Assembly: GCA_900551245.1 (NCBI GenBank) | Contig: URVC01000028.1 | Span: 1-51,611 of the forward strand | DNA length: 51,611 nucleotides | Direction of reading: 5' to 3' | Source: an uncultured bacterium | Lineage (GTDB): Bacteria; Verrucomicrobiota; Lentisphaeria; Victivallales; Victivallaceae | Part shown: one piece after another, positions 23,287 through 32,000 of the stretch | Position numbering within the stretch: the first letter of the stretch is position 1 | Layout of the letters: every line of letters begins with the position of its first letter | Notes under the pieces: model-generated | Told to the model about the DNA's origin: nothing | The model's input: only the letters and a program-made list of their open reading frames with translations | The model's database searches: none | Translations under genes and position numbers: made by a program

Positions 23287-25290
23287 TCAGGGAATGTCCG
23301 GGAACATCGCCTCAAAATCCGGTTTGTCCGAGCGGAACGGCAGAGCCGGGTAGCCCTCCTTGTTGCAGAGATTCACCCGGCAGTAGCCGGTGAACGCGTA
23401 GCGGACCCGTTGCGGTTCCGGCACCAGCGGGGTGCTCAATACCACCGTATCGCCGTCGATCTCCGCCTTTGCCGGATAGAGGTCTCCGGTGCGGTTTCCC
23501 AGCACGAACCCGGTCGGCGCTTTGCCGTCCGAAGTGGTCAGCCCGGAACCGGTGTTATGAAAGAGAATGCGGAACCGTGGCCCCTCTTTGCGGATGCCGG
23601 CGAAAACCGGTCCGTCGGCAACCTGTTCTTTGCCGTAGACCATCTGTTCCGCTTTCTTCGCGAGCCGCATCCCCACCGTCTGCTTGTCGCGGGGATGGAT
23701 GTCGGAGTGATCGCCGCGGTCGAACGCCGAGATCATGCCGACGTTCCGGCGCACCCGCGGCATTTCCGCCTGGATTTCGCGGGTGAGGCCATAGGCGGAA
23801 AACTCCGGGAAGGGCAGGTTGTCGAACATGGCGTCCTGCAGCCGGGTTTCCGGATTGTGCGAGTGATATGCGGCAAGCTGCACCAGCAGGAACGGCATTT
23901 CCGGGTCCTTCCAGTGTTCCCGCAGATCGTCGATCAGCATCTTGTGAAGCGGGTAGTAGGTGAATTCGCCGTTGTTGCTGCACCCCTGGTACCAGATGGT
24001 GCCGCGGATCGTGTAGCGGAACCACGGGTAAAGCATGCCGTTGAACAGCGTGGAGGGGTAGTTCGGCCCGTCGGGCGTGCGCCCGCTCCCCGGAGTCGGC
24101 ACATTCGGCCGCAGCGGAAATCCCGCCGGAACCGTGAAGATGGTGGTCCAGCAACTGACGGGCTGAAACTCGAGAGAATCCGTTTCGTCGCTGATTTTCC
24201 AGTTGCTCAAGTTGGCGGAACCGGTGCTGTAGTGGTTGTCCACCTCAATGACAACACAGTTGCGGCCGGGGCGGAGCAGCCGGGCTGGGACACGATACCG
24301 GCGGGAGACATTCCAGTACGCCGGATGCTCCAATCCGGTCGAGCCGATGAGTTCGCCGTTCAGGAAGGTGCGGTCCGTATCGTTGAAGACACCGGTTTCC
24401 AGGGTGACATCCTGCCCGGCGAAGGATTCCGGAAGGTCGAATTCCGCCCGCACCAGATAGCGGCCGGGGCAGGGCAGGCTGAGGGACGGCGCCGTGATTT
24501 TCTGCCAGTTGGAAACATCCGCATCCAGCTGGAACAGTGCGGAATCCGCTCTGCCGAGAGCGTCAAAGTTGTCGAGCCACTCGAACAGCGACTGGAATTC
24601 GCCGGAGTTGCGCAGTTCGCGCCACATCGCGTCGACGCTGCTCTGCTCAACGAAGGGCTCCCAGCTCTTCTCCTGAAATTTCCGCTGCGAGATCCACGCC
24701 TCGATGATGGTGCCCCCCCAGGCGGTGGCAACAAGACCGATCGGAACGTCGAGATCCTCTTCCAGCGTGCGCCCGAAAAAGTAGCCGCAGGCGGAGAACT
24801 GCGCGACGGTTTCGGCATTGCATGGCTGCCAGCCGGTGCCGTTTTCCTCCGGCAGCGGCCCGTCCGGCGCGATGCGGCGGGTCAGCATGGAGTTGTAGAA
24901 CCGAATCCGGGGATGGTCGGCCTTCTCGAGCTCCTCTCTGGCGTTGAGCGTCTGCCAGAAGGGATTTTCGGAGTAGACCGGCATCTCCATATTGGATTGC
25001 CCGGTGCACATCCACACCTCTCCGATCAGAATATCGTCAAAGAGGATTGGTTGCACCCCGGGGGCGCCGCTCAGCGTGAGAGTGTAAGGACCGCCGGCCC
25101 GCATTGCCGGAAATTCCGCGGTCCATTCCCCGTCGGCTCCGGCGGAAACGCGGCGTTCCTCACCGGCGAATGCGAGCGTCACCGATTTCCCCGGCGTTGC
25201 TTTGCCGGAAAACCGGATCGGCTGCTCCCGCTGGAGGACCATGTGAGAGGAGAAAACGCGATGAAAAGAGAACGTTTCAGCGAATTCCAT
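23287..25290 (-). CDS. Sialate O-acetylesterase-like SGNH hydrolase
   Basis: The protein has 667 residues. It follows the sialate-9-O-acetylesterase (SASA/DUF303) plan: an N-terminal Ig-like domain (MVLQREQPIRFSGKATPGKS), then the SGNH block I GEVWMCTGQSNMEMPV with the nucleophilic Ser at about residue 98, an inserted galactose-binding-like domain in the middle (FDLPESFAGQDVTLETGVFN, NCVVIEVDNHYSTG), TIWYQGCSNN, and the late catalytic DIHPRDKQTVG with Asp and His. The enzyme removes acetyl esters from sugars (sialic acid or plant polysaccharides). No signal peptide is visible, so it may act in the cytosol on imported oligosaccharides. Second gene of the operon led by the hydrolase at 25318. 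Confidence 0.88.
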   Translation of the reverse strand: MEFAETFSFHRVFSSHMVLQREQPIRFSGKATPGKSVTLAFAGEERRVSAGADGEWTAEFPAMRAGGPYTLTLSGAPGVQPILFDDILIGEVWMCTGQSNMEMPVYSENPFWQTLNAREELEKADHPRIRFYNSMLTRRIAPDGPLPEENGTGWQPCNAETVAQFSACGYFFGRTLEEDLDVPIGLVATAWGGTIIEAWISQRKFQEKSWEPFVEQSSVDAMWRELRNSGEFQSLFEWLDNFDALGRADSALFQLDADVSNWQKITAPSLSLPCPGRYLVRAEFDLPESFAGQDVTLETGVFNDTDRTFLNGELIGSTGLEHPAYWNVSRRYRVPARLLRPGRNCVVIEVDNHYSTGSANLSNWKISDETDSLEFQPVSCWTTIFTVPAGFPLRPNVPTPGSGRTPDGPNYPSTLFNGMLYPWFRYTIRGTIWYQGCSNNGEFTYYPLHKMLIDDLREHWKDPEMPFLLVQLAAYHSHNPETRLQDAMFDNLPFPEFSAYGLTREIQAEMPRVRRNVGMISAFDRGDHSDIHPRDKQTVGMRLAKKAEQMVYGKEQVADGPVFAGIRKEGPRFRILFHNTGSGLTTSDGKAPTGFVLGNRTGDLYPAKAEIDGDTVVLSTPLVPEPQRVRYAFTGYCRVNLCNKEGYPALPFRSDKPDFEAMFPDIP

Positions 25291-25317
25291 AATTCTCGTT
25301 CCTCAGTGAATTTTCGT

Positions 25318-26319
25318 TCAGCGCATGAATTTCTCGAATACCTCCGCTTCCTCCGGCACGAGCAGGGTTCCGTCGCGATGGAATACATCGTGGAAGGCAA
25401 TGTTCAGATCGGCGGTTTCCATCATTCCCTGCCAGGGGAAGACGGTCTGAGTTTTCCCGGAGACGAGCCCCCAGTTGATGGCGCCGACATGGTTCTCTTT
25501 GAGCAGCGGCAGGCAGTCGCGGAAGGTGCTTCCAGCGTGGCGTGCCATATATTCCGAGCAGAGCATCGGGCGCCCATCCGCGATAAGGCGGATGAAGTTG
25601 ATACGTTCCAGCAGCTCTCCGGGCCGGTTGTAGGCGTGGAAGGTGACGACGTCGGAGTGCTTGAACATGAAGCGGTTCAGTTCATCGAACGCCTTCCCGA
25701 AGCACCAGGGCGCCGCGGTGAACGGCTGATCCGGGTTGACCTCTTCCGCCCAGCGGAAGACGTCGCGCAGCAGCGGCAGGGAGGCGGATTCCCGCATGCC
25801 GGTGGCGGTGATGTGGTCGCCGGCGCTTCCGTTGCCCGGTTCATTGTAGAGATCCCAGAGGGCGATTCGCTGATCGTGGGCGAAATGGGTGAGGACCCCC
25901 TTGACATAGCGTTCCAGACGGGGGCGCTGCGACAGATCGTCCGCCGCGCGGTTGCCGGGGGACTGAACCCAGCCGGAGTTGTGCGTGTTCGGAACCGGTT
26001 CCGGCTGTTTGCCGAGCTGAAATTCGGATTTCCAGCAGTCGTCGAAGAAGACGAACATCGTTTTGATCTTCCAGCTGTCGGCGATTTCGAGGTAGGTTTC
26101 CATGCGTTTCAGAAAGCCGGCGGAATCCTGTTCCCAGAGAAGATCGTGCAGATAGACCCGCATGATGTTCATGCCGATGCCGGCGGCGTAACCGAGCTCC
26201 CGGCGGATCGTCTCCGGATCGAAGGTTTCCGCCTGCCACATTTCCAGCTGATTGATTGCGGTGGAGGGGGTGAAATTTGCGCCCCGGTACCAGGTGTTGT
26301 CCCAGATGAATTTTCTCAT
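25318..26319 (-). CDS. Cytosolic clan-A glycoside hydrolase (GH5-like)
   Basis: The protein has 333 residues, starting at ATG 26319 (MRKFIWDNTWYRG) with GAGG upstream; an alternative ATG at 26340 is less well placed. It is a single TIM barrel: GYAAGIGMNIMRVYLHDLLW, KIKTMFVFFDDCW, then the acid/base E160 in WDLYNEPGNGSAG and the nucleophile E256 in MLCSEYMAR, and NWGLVSGKTQTVFPW. The order and 96-residue spacing fit clan GH-A. No signal peptide. The substrate is unknown; pairing with an acetylesterase 27 bases downstream suggests an acetylated oligosaccharide. The promoter carries a palindrome over the -35 box. Confidence 0.85.
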   Translation of the reverse strand: MRKFIWDNTWYRGANFTPSTAINQLEMWQAETFDPETIRRELGYAAGIGMNIMRVYLHDLLWEQDSAGFLKRMETYLEIADSWKIKTMFVFFDDCWKSEFQLGKQPEPVPNTHNSGWVQSPGNRAADDLSQRPRLERYVKGVLTHFAHDQRIALWDLYNEPGNGSAGDHITATGMRESASLPLLRDVFRWAEEVNPDQPFTAAPWCFGKAFDELNRFMFKHSDVVTFHAYNRPGELLERINFIRLIADGRPMLCSEYMARHAGSTFRDCLPLLKENHVGAINWGLVSGKTQTVFPWQGMMETADLNIAFHDVFHRDGTLLVPEEAEVFEKFMR

Positions 26320-26369
26320 ATCGTCCTCATTGGTTTTCATAATGCGGTTTCCGGCCCGTGTCCGGAAAC

Positions 26370-26398
26370 AGTATAAGATAGATTGTCGAGGTGACAAT
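26370..26398 (-). promoter_or_regulatory. Promoter with palindrome over the -35 box (module B)
   Basis: On the minus strand TTGTCA (26397-26392), a 16-base spacer and TATACT (26375-26370). The palindrome ATTGTC-N5-GACAAT (26382-26398) covers the -35 box and part of the spacer, as an operator would. The regulator is not known; the PocR-AraC protein, the divergent LacI protein and the AraR-type protein are all candidates. Confidence 0.6.
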
Positions 26399-26514
26399 TT
26401 CCACTGGATCGGCGGGGCAGGGGAGAAGTTTTCCCGATTTTTCCAGAAAACAACGTGTCTGGGGAGCCCTTGCTCCCGTTGAACATGTTTTTTTACTTTT
26501 TTTTCCTGTTGCTC

Positions 26515-26567
26515 TTGACATCGACCTCTTTTTTGGGTATAATATAATTGCTTAATCGATACAGCAA
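26515..26567 (+). promoter_or_regulatory. Consensus promoter and LacI-type operator for module C
   Basis: TTGACA (26515-26520), a 17-base spacer and TATAAT (26538-26543) match consensus exactly. The imperfect palindrome TTGCTTAATCGATACAGCAA (26548-26567), with central CG and 8 of 10 paired positions, lies just downstream over the transcript start, as expected of a LacI-family operator. It precedes the LacI gene start at 26587. Confidence 0.75.
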
Positions 26568-26586
26568 CCGAACAATGAGGACCGAT

Positions 26587-27606
26587 ATGCCGCCGACACT
26601 GAAAGATATCGCCAGCCGGGCCAACGTCTCTCCGGCCCTGGTATCGATGTATTTGAACAAGAATCCGAAATCCCGCATGTCGGCGGAGACACGTCAGCGG
26701 ATCGATGCGGCCATCCGGGAGATGAACTACCATCCTTCGGCGCTGGCGCGCAGTCTCCGCAGCGGCAAATCGATGACCATCGGATATGCCACCGGAAACA
26801 TTGTCGGGACCTTTTCCAGTTTCCGGACGCAAATGCTGCTTCAGGAGGCATACCGGTTCGGATATCAGCTGCTGATTTCCCTGGTGCCGTTTTACGATTA
26901 TGCGCAGGAGCAGAAAATACTCAACAGTCTGCTGGACAGTCAGCCGGCAGGCATTCTCTACAATCTGGATTTGAGACCGGACGAGGAAACCGCCAGACGC
27001 CTGAAAGGGTATCCTATCCTGCAGATGTCGGGGGACAATCCGGCCTACAACAACTTCGACTTTGAACGACAGGCCGCCTTCGAGCAGGCGATCGAGCTTT
27101 TCTGTCGGGAGGGGAGACGCAAACTTGCCGTGACAGTCGTGGCAAACTATGGCGACTGGGGCCGCTGCATAACTCGGACATGCAGGGAACATGATCTGGA
27201 AATTGTTTATATTCCGGGTAATGTGGCAGACAATCCGAAAAATCTTTTGGAAATGCTCTCCGCTTCCGGAGCGGACTCTCTTCTCTCCTACTCAAGCACC
27301 ATTGTTGCGAAGATGCTGCATTTCTGCGAACAACATGAAATTGTCACGCTACCTGCCTGCATCTACTGTTACACGCTTCCCACCGACTACATTGCCCACC
27401 CGAGCATTCGCGGCGTCATTGTCAATCCATTCCGGGAATCGATTTCGGAATGCATGAAGCGGATGATTGAAATGATCGACAACCCGGCGGGGCCGGCGGA
27501 ACACCGCAGTCTTCCTGCAAAATTTATGAATGTGACCGACTTGGCGCAATTTTACAACACACAACTGGAGGACCCCTACTATGAACCCATTCTCGTTGCT
27601 CACTGA
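26587..27606 (+). CDS. LacI family transcriptional regulator
   Basis: The protein has 339 residues, starting at ATG 26587 (MPPTLKDIA) six bases after GAGGA. The N-terminal LacI helix-turn-helix and hinge are clear (TLKDIASRANVSPALVSMYL, MSAETRQRIDAAIREMNYHP, SALARSLRSGKSMTIG). The sensor domain (about 65-320) is more divergent but keeps the fold pattern (YQLLISLVPFYDYAQEQKIL, LAVTVVANYGDWGR, SGADSLLSYSST). It probably responds to a sugar and represses its own operon through the palindrome at 26548. Its last 26 bases overlap the pseudopilin start, so translation of the two is likely coupled. Confidence 0.9.
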   Translation: MPPTLKDIASRANVSPALVSMYLNKNPKSRMSAETRQRIDAAIREMNYHPSALARSLRSGKSMTIGYATGNIVGTFSSFRTQMLLQEAYRFGYQLLISLVPFYDYAQEQKILNSLLDSQPAGILYNLDLRPDEETARRLKGYPILQMSGDNPAYNNFDFERQAAFEQAIELFCREGRRKLAVTVVANYGDWGRCITRTCREHDLEIVYIPGNVADNPKNLLEMLSASGADSLLSYSSTIVAKMLHFCEQHEIVTLPACIYCYTLPTDYIAHPSIRGVIVNPFRESISECMKRMIEMIDNPAGPAEHRSLPAKFMNVTDLAQFYNTQLEDPYYEPILVAH

Positions 27607-28360
27607 ACGGCAGGAAACAACTCGGCGTCCGAAGACCACGGATGGAACTGATAGATTCACTCTTATAGAACTTTTAATTGTAATAGCGATCATCGCCATC
27701 CTTGCCGCGATGCTTCTGCCGGCATTGAATCAGGCGCGGGAGCGCGGAAAGTGCGTCTCCTGTTCCAGCAGACTAAAATCTCTCGGGCAGGAGGTTGCCA
27801 TGTATGTGGCAGACAGTCAGGATTTTCTGCCGGCATGCAGCCCGACGGACACCAATACCTGGGTTCATCAACTCAAACGTCACAACAAGTCGTTGACCAA
27901 CAAGCTGTTTCTCTGCCCGGCGAATGATACGTTGCGTTTTTCCTGGATTTCTGATCCAAATAATTTCTGGAATACGTCTGTTAATCCGCAACAAACAGAG
28001 TATGGCTTCAATCTGGGAATTGTAGACCCCTACAGTCCCTCGAAATATGGGAAAATAACTCGAATAAAAAATCCATCGACGAAAGTATTTCTGATGGACG
28101 CTGTTAGCAATAAGTCTCTTACCGATCCCAGCGTGATTTTCGGAAAATGGCGTGTTTCTCCAACCAATTACATCGGCAACTGGCAGAATGATGCCGGCTG
28201 GGGACGCCCCGCTGTGCGTCATGCCAAGACGGTAAATGTTCTTTATGCGGATTACCATGTGGAAGGCGCGAAAGTGCCGAATACGGTGGTTGCATTCAAT
28301 GTTGCACCATTTCGCTGGCTCGGCGAAAATTCCAAGTGTCAGATGTATGGACTGAAATGA
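27581..28360 (+). CDS. Pseudopilin-like protein (prepilin leader, H-x9-D tail)
   Basis: The protein has 259 residues. A 25-residue leader ends before FTLIELLIVIAIIAILAAML with Glu at +5, the prepilin peptidase signature. The globular part has conserved cysteines (KCVSCSSRLKSLGQE, LFLCPAND). The C-terminal motif reads RHAKTVNVLYADYH, i.e. H-x9-D-Y, a variant of H-x9-DG. It begins inside the LacI gene (26-base overlap), with GGAGG about 10 bases before the ATG. Like the protein at 18445, it lies between a sugar regulator and secreted carbohydrate proteins. Predicted to sit in the inner membrane or a pseudopilus; its role is unproven. Confidence 0.85.
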   Translation: MNPFSLLTERQETTRRPKTTDGTDRFTLIELLIVIAIIAILAAMLLPALNQARERGKCVSCSSRLKSLGQEVAMYVADSQDFLPACSPTDTNTWVHQLKRHNKSLTNKLFLCPANDTLRFSWISDPNNFWNTSVNPQQTEYGFNLGIVDPYSPSKYGKITRIKNPSTKVFLMDAVSNKSLTDPSVIFGKWRVSPTNYIGNWQNDAGWGRPAVRHAKTVNVLYADYHVEGAKVPNTVVAFNVAPFRWLGENSKCQMYGLK

Positions 28361-28374
28361 CGGAGAGCATTCTC

Positions 28375-29034
28375 ATGAAGAGTTTACGGTTGATTTCTTT
28401 TCTATTACTCTGCTTTGCTTTTTGCGGCAGGGCCGAAGAGTCTATCGCAGATTATCTTGCAGATCCGGGATTTGAAAAGGCGCATGCCGCCAATGCCCAG
28501 GTCAATGCGAAAGGCACAAAGGAACTGAACGGCTGGAGTGCATTCCCTGCCGGCGGGAATCCCTGGACCTCGATCAGTTATGTGGATCGTGGCGGAAAAA
28601 CTCTCGCCGAGCGGAAACCGGCTCTCGAACCCGCGGAAGGAAAGAGTTATCTTCGCATGTTCACCTTTAAATCGTGCAGCTGGCTCACGCTCAAGTCACC
28701 GGAATTCCCGGTCAAGAGGGGGGAAATTTACAGCGTGACGTTTCAGGTTTCCGCCGATTCCGCCACGCCGATGGCAAAGATGCGGCTCTTTCTGGAACAG
28801 GGCGGCAAAATTCATGCAATGCAGGAATACGATCTCATCACGCTCGAAGACGGCTGGAATACGATCGTTTACCGCATGAAATATGACGGGCCGGATGGTC
28901 GTGCCCGGTTCGTCGTCAACTGCCTGCGCGAAAAGAATGCGACCGGCGGCTCGTTGAATCTCGACGACTTCCGCCGTGTCACGCCGGAAGATGTCGAATA
29001 TGCCATGGAACCAATGAAACCAAAAAGGAAGTAA
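28375..29034 (+). CDS. Secreted single-domain lectin-like protein (galactose-binding fold, CBM4/9-like)
   Basis: The protein has 219 residues, starting at ATG 28375 behind GGAGAG. Residues 1-19 form a signal peptide (KSLRLISFLLLCFAFCGRAEE). The rest resembles the carbohydrate-binding CenC/CBM4-9 jelly roll: LADPGFEKAHA at the start, SYLRMFTFKSCSWLTLKSPE, KRGEIYSVTFQVSADS, MRLFLEQGGKI and the closing LNLDDFRRVT. It has no catalytic domain. It probably binds polysaccharide outside the cytoplasm and may help the large hydrolase encoded 8 bases downstream. Family assignment is by pattern and moderate. Confidence 0.75.
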   Translation: MKSLRLISFLLLCFAFCGRAEESIADYLADPGFEKAHAANAQVNAKGTKELNGWSAFPAGGNPWTSISYVDRGGKTLAERKPALEPAEGKSYLRMFTFKSCSWLTLKSPEFPVKRGEIYSVTFQVSADSATPMAKMRLFLEQGGKIHAMQEYDLITLEDGWNTIVYRMKYDGPDGRARFVVNCLREKNATGGSLNLDDFRRVTPEDVEYAMEPMKPKRK

Positions 29035-29042
29035 TTTTCATC

Positions 29043-32000
29043 ATGCGTTTTCGCTTTTTTGCCATTCCTGCTGTCATTTCCCTCATCGTTCCTCTCTGGG
29101 CGAATCGACCGGAAACCGGCGGATTTCGTCCGCAACTGCCGCTGGAGGAGTCGGATTATCCGGTCCGTCTCGTTCCGCTCCGGCAGGGGGAGGCACGCTC
29201 TTTCCGTCTCGGCGCTCCAGCCGGGCGTTATCACTTGATGGTGAAGGTGAAAAGTTCGGACCGTTCCGGCAACGAAGGCGATTCGATGTTCGGCGGCTAC
29301 ACCTATTGGATGCCGCGAATCGCCTACCGTTTCCTGCTTGGCGGCAAACCGCTCCGGCCGGAAATCAGCGCCCGGATGGTCCGTGCGATCGGCCGCGACA
29401 AGGAGGAGAACGGCATCTACACCGGCTGGCTCTACTTCCCGGAGAGCGTGCAGGTGACGCCGGATTCCGTTCTCTCGGTGGAATGCGCGAAACCGGACGG
29501 CTTCATCACGCAAATCGCTCTGCTCAATGAACCGCAGTGGCGGGCGGAAAAACTGCGCATGTCAAACCTCTTCAGCACAGCACCCGGTAAGGGATTCGGC
29601 AACGCCTGGGTTGCTGCCGTCGAACGGCCGAAACGGTTCTACCCGGTCGATTCTCTTCGCTATTTTCTGCGCGGTCTGGAACGTCTCTCCCAATATCGCG
29701 AATTCGGACTTGACTTTGCCGGATTTCAGCGGGATGGAAAAGCGCTGGCGGATCGGGTTGCCGCCTTTGTCCGGCAGAAACGGGTGACGCTCCCCAAGGT
29801 GGTTGCGACGGGCGACAAACTTGCCGGAGAATGGGAGAACTTCCGGAGCCGCCTTTTCGCCGCTTTGACGGAAAACCTTGTCCCGGCTGCGGTTCAGAAC
29901 TGCACTGCGGCTGACAAACTGACTGCGGCGGCCAATCCGAACTGTCATGCGGGGCGCGAAACGCGGTTCTACGCCGACGTCGCCCGGCGCTACTTCCGCG
30001 CGGTACAGGAGGCCTTGAACGACAAGCCGGAGGGCGAAATTCAGGATTTCGCCCCGCTCACCCGCATTATCACCAATATGGATAACGGGATGCGCTATCT
30101 CGCGAAAGCACGTGAATTCGCCGCGAAGCCGCAGCGCACCGTGGAATTCCCCGCGTTTTTCGTCGAACGCGATTCCGCCTTGCCCGCCGCCGAACCGAAT
30201 GGCGTCCAGCCGCTGCTGCTCAACGGCGTCTGGCAGTTCTCCCCCGGAAAAGCGGATGTGCTGCCGACACGGTGGATGCCCGTGCCGATTCCGAATGATT
30301 CCCCTTTCGTATTCTACAATATGGGCAATGTCTCGGATGAGGTGTTCGGCAAGCAGGCCGGCGCCTACTGGCGCGCCGCGTCGATTCAGAATGCCTGGTT
30401 CAGAACCTCGTTCAAGATCCCGGCGGAGTGGAACGGAGCAAAGCTGACTTTGCAGTTTGATGAAGTCATGATGTACGCTGAAGTTTTCGTCAACGGCCGG
30501 TATGCCGGGAGTCACTATGGCGGGTTTATTCCGTTTGAAATCGATGTGACAAAACAGGCGGTGCCGGGAAAGTTGAACCATCTGCTGGTCTTCGTCTCCT
30601 CCGCCAAAAAGGTTTCGATGGGGCCGGAAAGCAGTGCGATGCGGTATCATAAACTCCGGGCGCACTATCTCTACCCGGTGCCGGAGATGCACGCCTATGC
30701 CCTGCGCATTTCCGGCGACGTGAATCTGCTGGCGAAGCCGTTGCTGCGCGGCGAAGAGCACTATGTGCAGACCTCGTTGAAACAGAAGAAGATCATCGTC
30801 CGGACCACCGTCGTCAACGACACCGCCGAAGAGGTGGAAGCCCGACTCTCCGTCGAGGTGCTCGACGGTTCCACTTCCGTTGCCGTCCTGCCGGAACAGA
30901 CCGTCACCCTCGCTCCCGGCGAGCGCAAACTCGTCGAGACGGAAGTCGCCTTCCCGAATCCGAAACTCTGGGGCATCGGCGGCGCCTACGGAGAGCCTCA
31001 CAACCGTTACCTGTTGAAGAGCACCGTTGCCGCGGCAGGAAGAAGCAGCACGGAATTCACGCCGTTCGCTTTCCGAGAAATGACGATCGAAGGGCGCAAG
31101 ATGTTTCTGAACGGGAAAGAGTTCCGTCTGCAGGGCAGTTCCCCCAGCCTCATCGAACGGGTGACGATTCGCAACAACCGCCATGCGGAGCTCTTTTTGA
31201 ACCGCGCCCGGCGGGAGGGACACATCAACTTCCTGCGCTATCACCGTTTCAATTTGCAGAACTGGCCGGTCACCGCCTGTGACGATGCGGGAATCGTGAG
31301 TGAAGGCGAAGGCCCCTGGTGGGAGCTTTTCGCACCGACCGACATCAATGGCGAAAGCAATTACGACGACCCGGTCTGGCTCGAAAACAGCCTCGAGTAC
31401 TACACAAAGATCATGCGGAAATTCCGCAACGCCCCTTCGATGCTCTTCTTCTCGCTTGAAAATGAGACGATGAACGCTGCGAATTACCGGACCGTGAAGA
31501 AGTTCCGCGAACGGGCGCAGGCCGAAGCCCCCCACATGATTCTGATGAACCACTCGCACAGCTCCGCGCTGGCTCCGGAGGCTCCGGTCGCGGTTCTGCA
31601 CGATTACGATCTCGGCGTGAACCGCATCCGCGAATACTGCTCTCTGGCGGAAAAACCGGTGGTGATCGGCGAGTTCTGGAACCCGGAGGTTTCGAACGCG
31701 CTCTACAATCCGCAGCAGGCCCGCGGCGCGGAACGGCTGATGAAACTCTGGCTCGAACGTCAGGTGAAGAGTTACTATAAGGCGGGCGTCGACGGCGTCA
31801 TGCCCTACACCTTCACCGGTCTCGGCGCCATCGCCTCGAAACGGGATTCCCGCGCCTGCGGACCGTGGAGCGAATATTACACCGCGGCGCCGCAGAAGGT
31901 GTTCAGCCGCCCCGTGGTCTGGCCGTCGATGTCCGGCTCGGGGGGAATCCGGGCGGAAAAGCTCTATCTTGACAACATGACATTGCGCCGCGGACCGGTC

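Noticed and set aside
23410..26376. Open frame of 988 codons on the plus strand across the acetylesterase and hydrolase genes
   Set aside because: It is antisense to two genes with recognisable catalytic motifs and has low-complexity Arg/Gly/Val-rich text with no family pattern.
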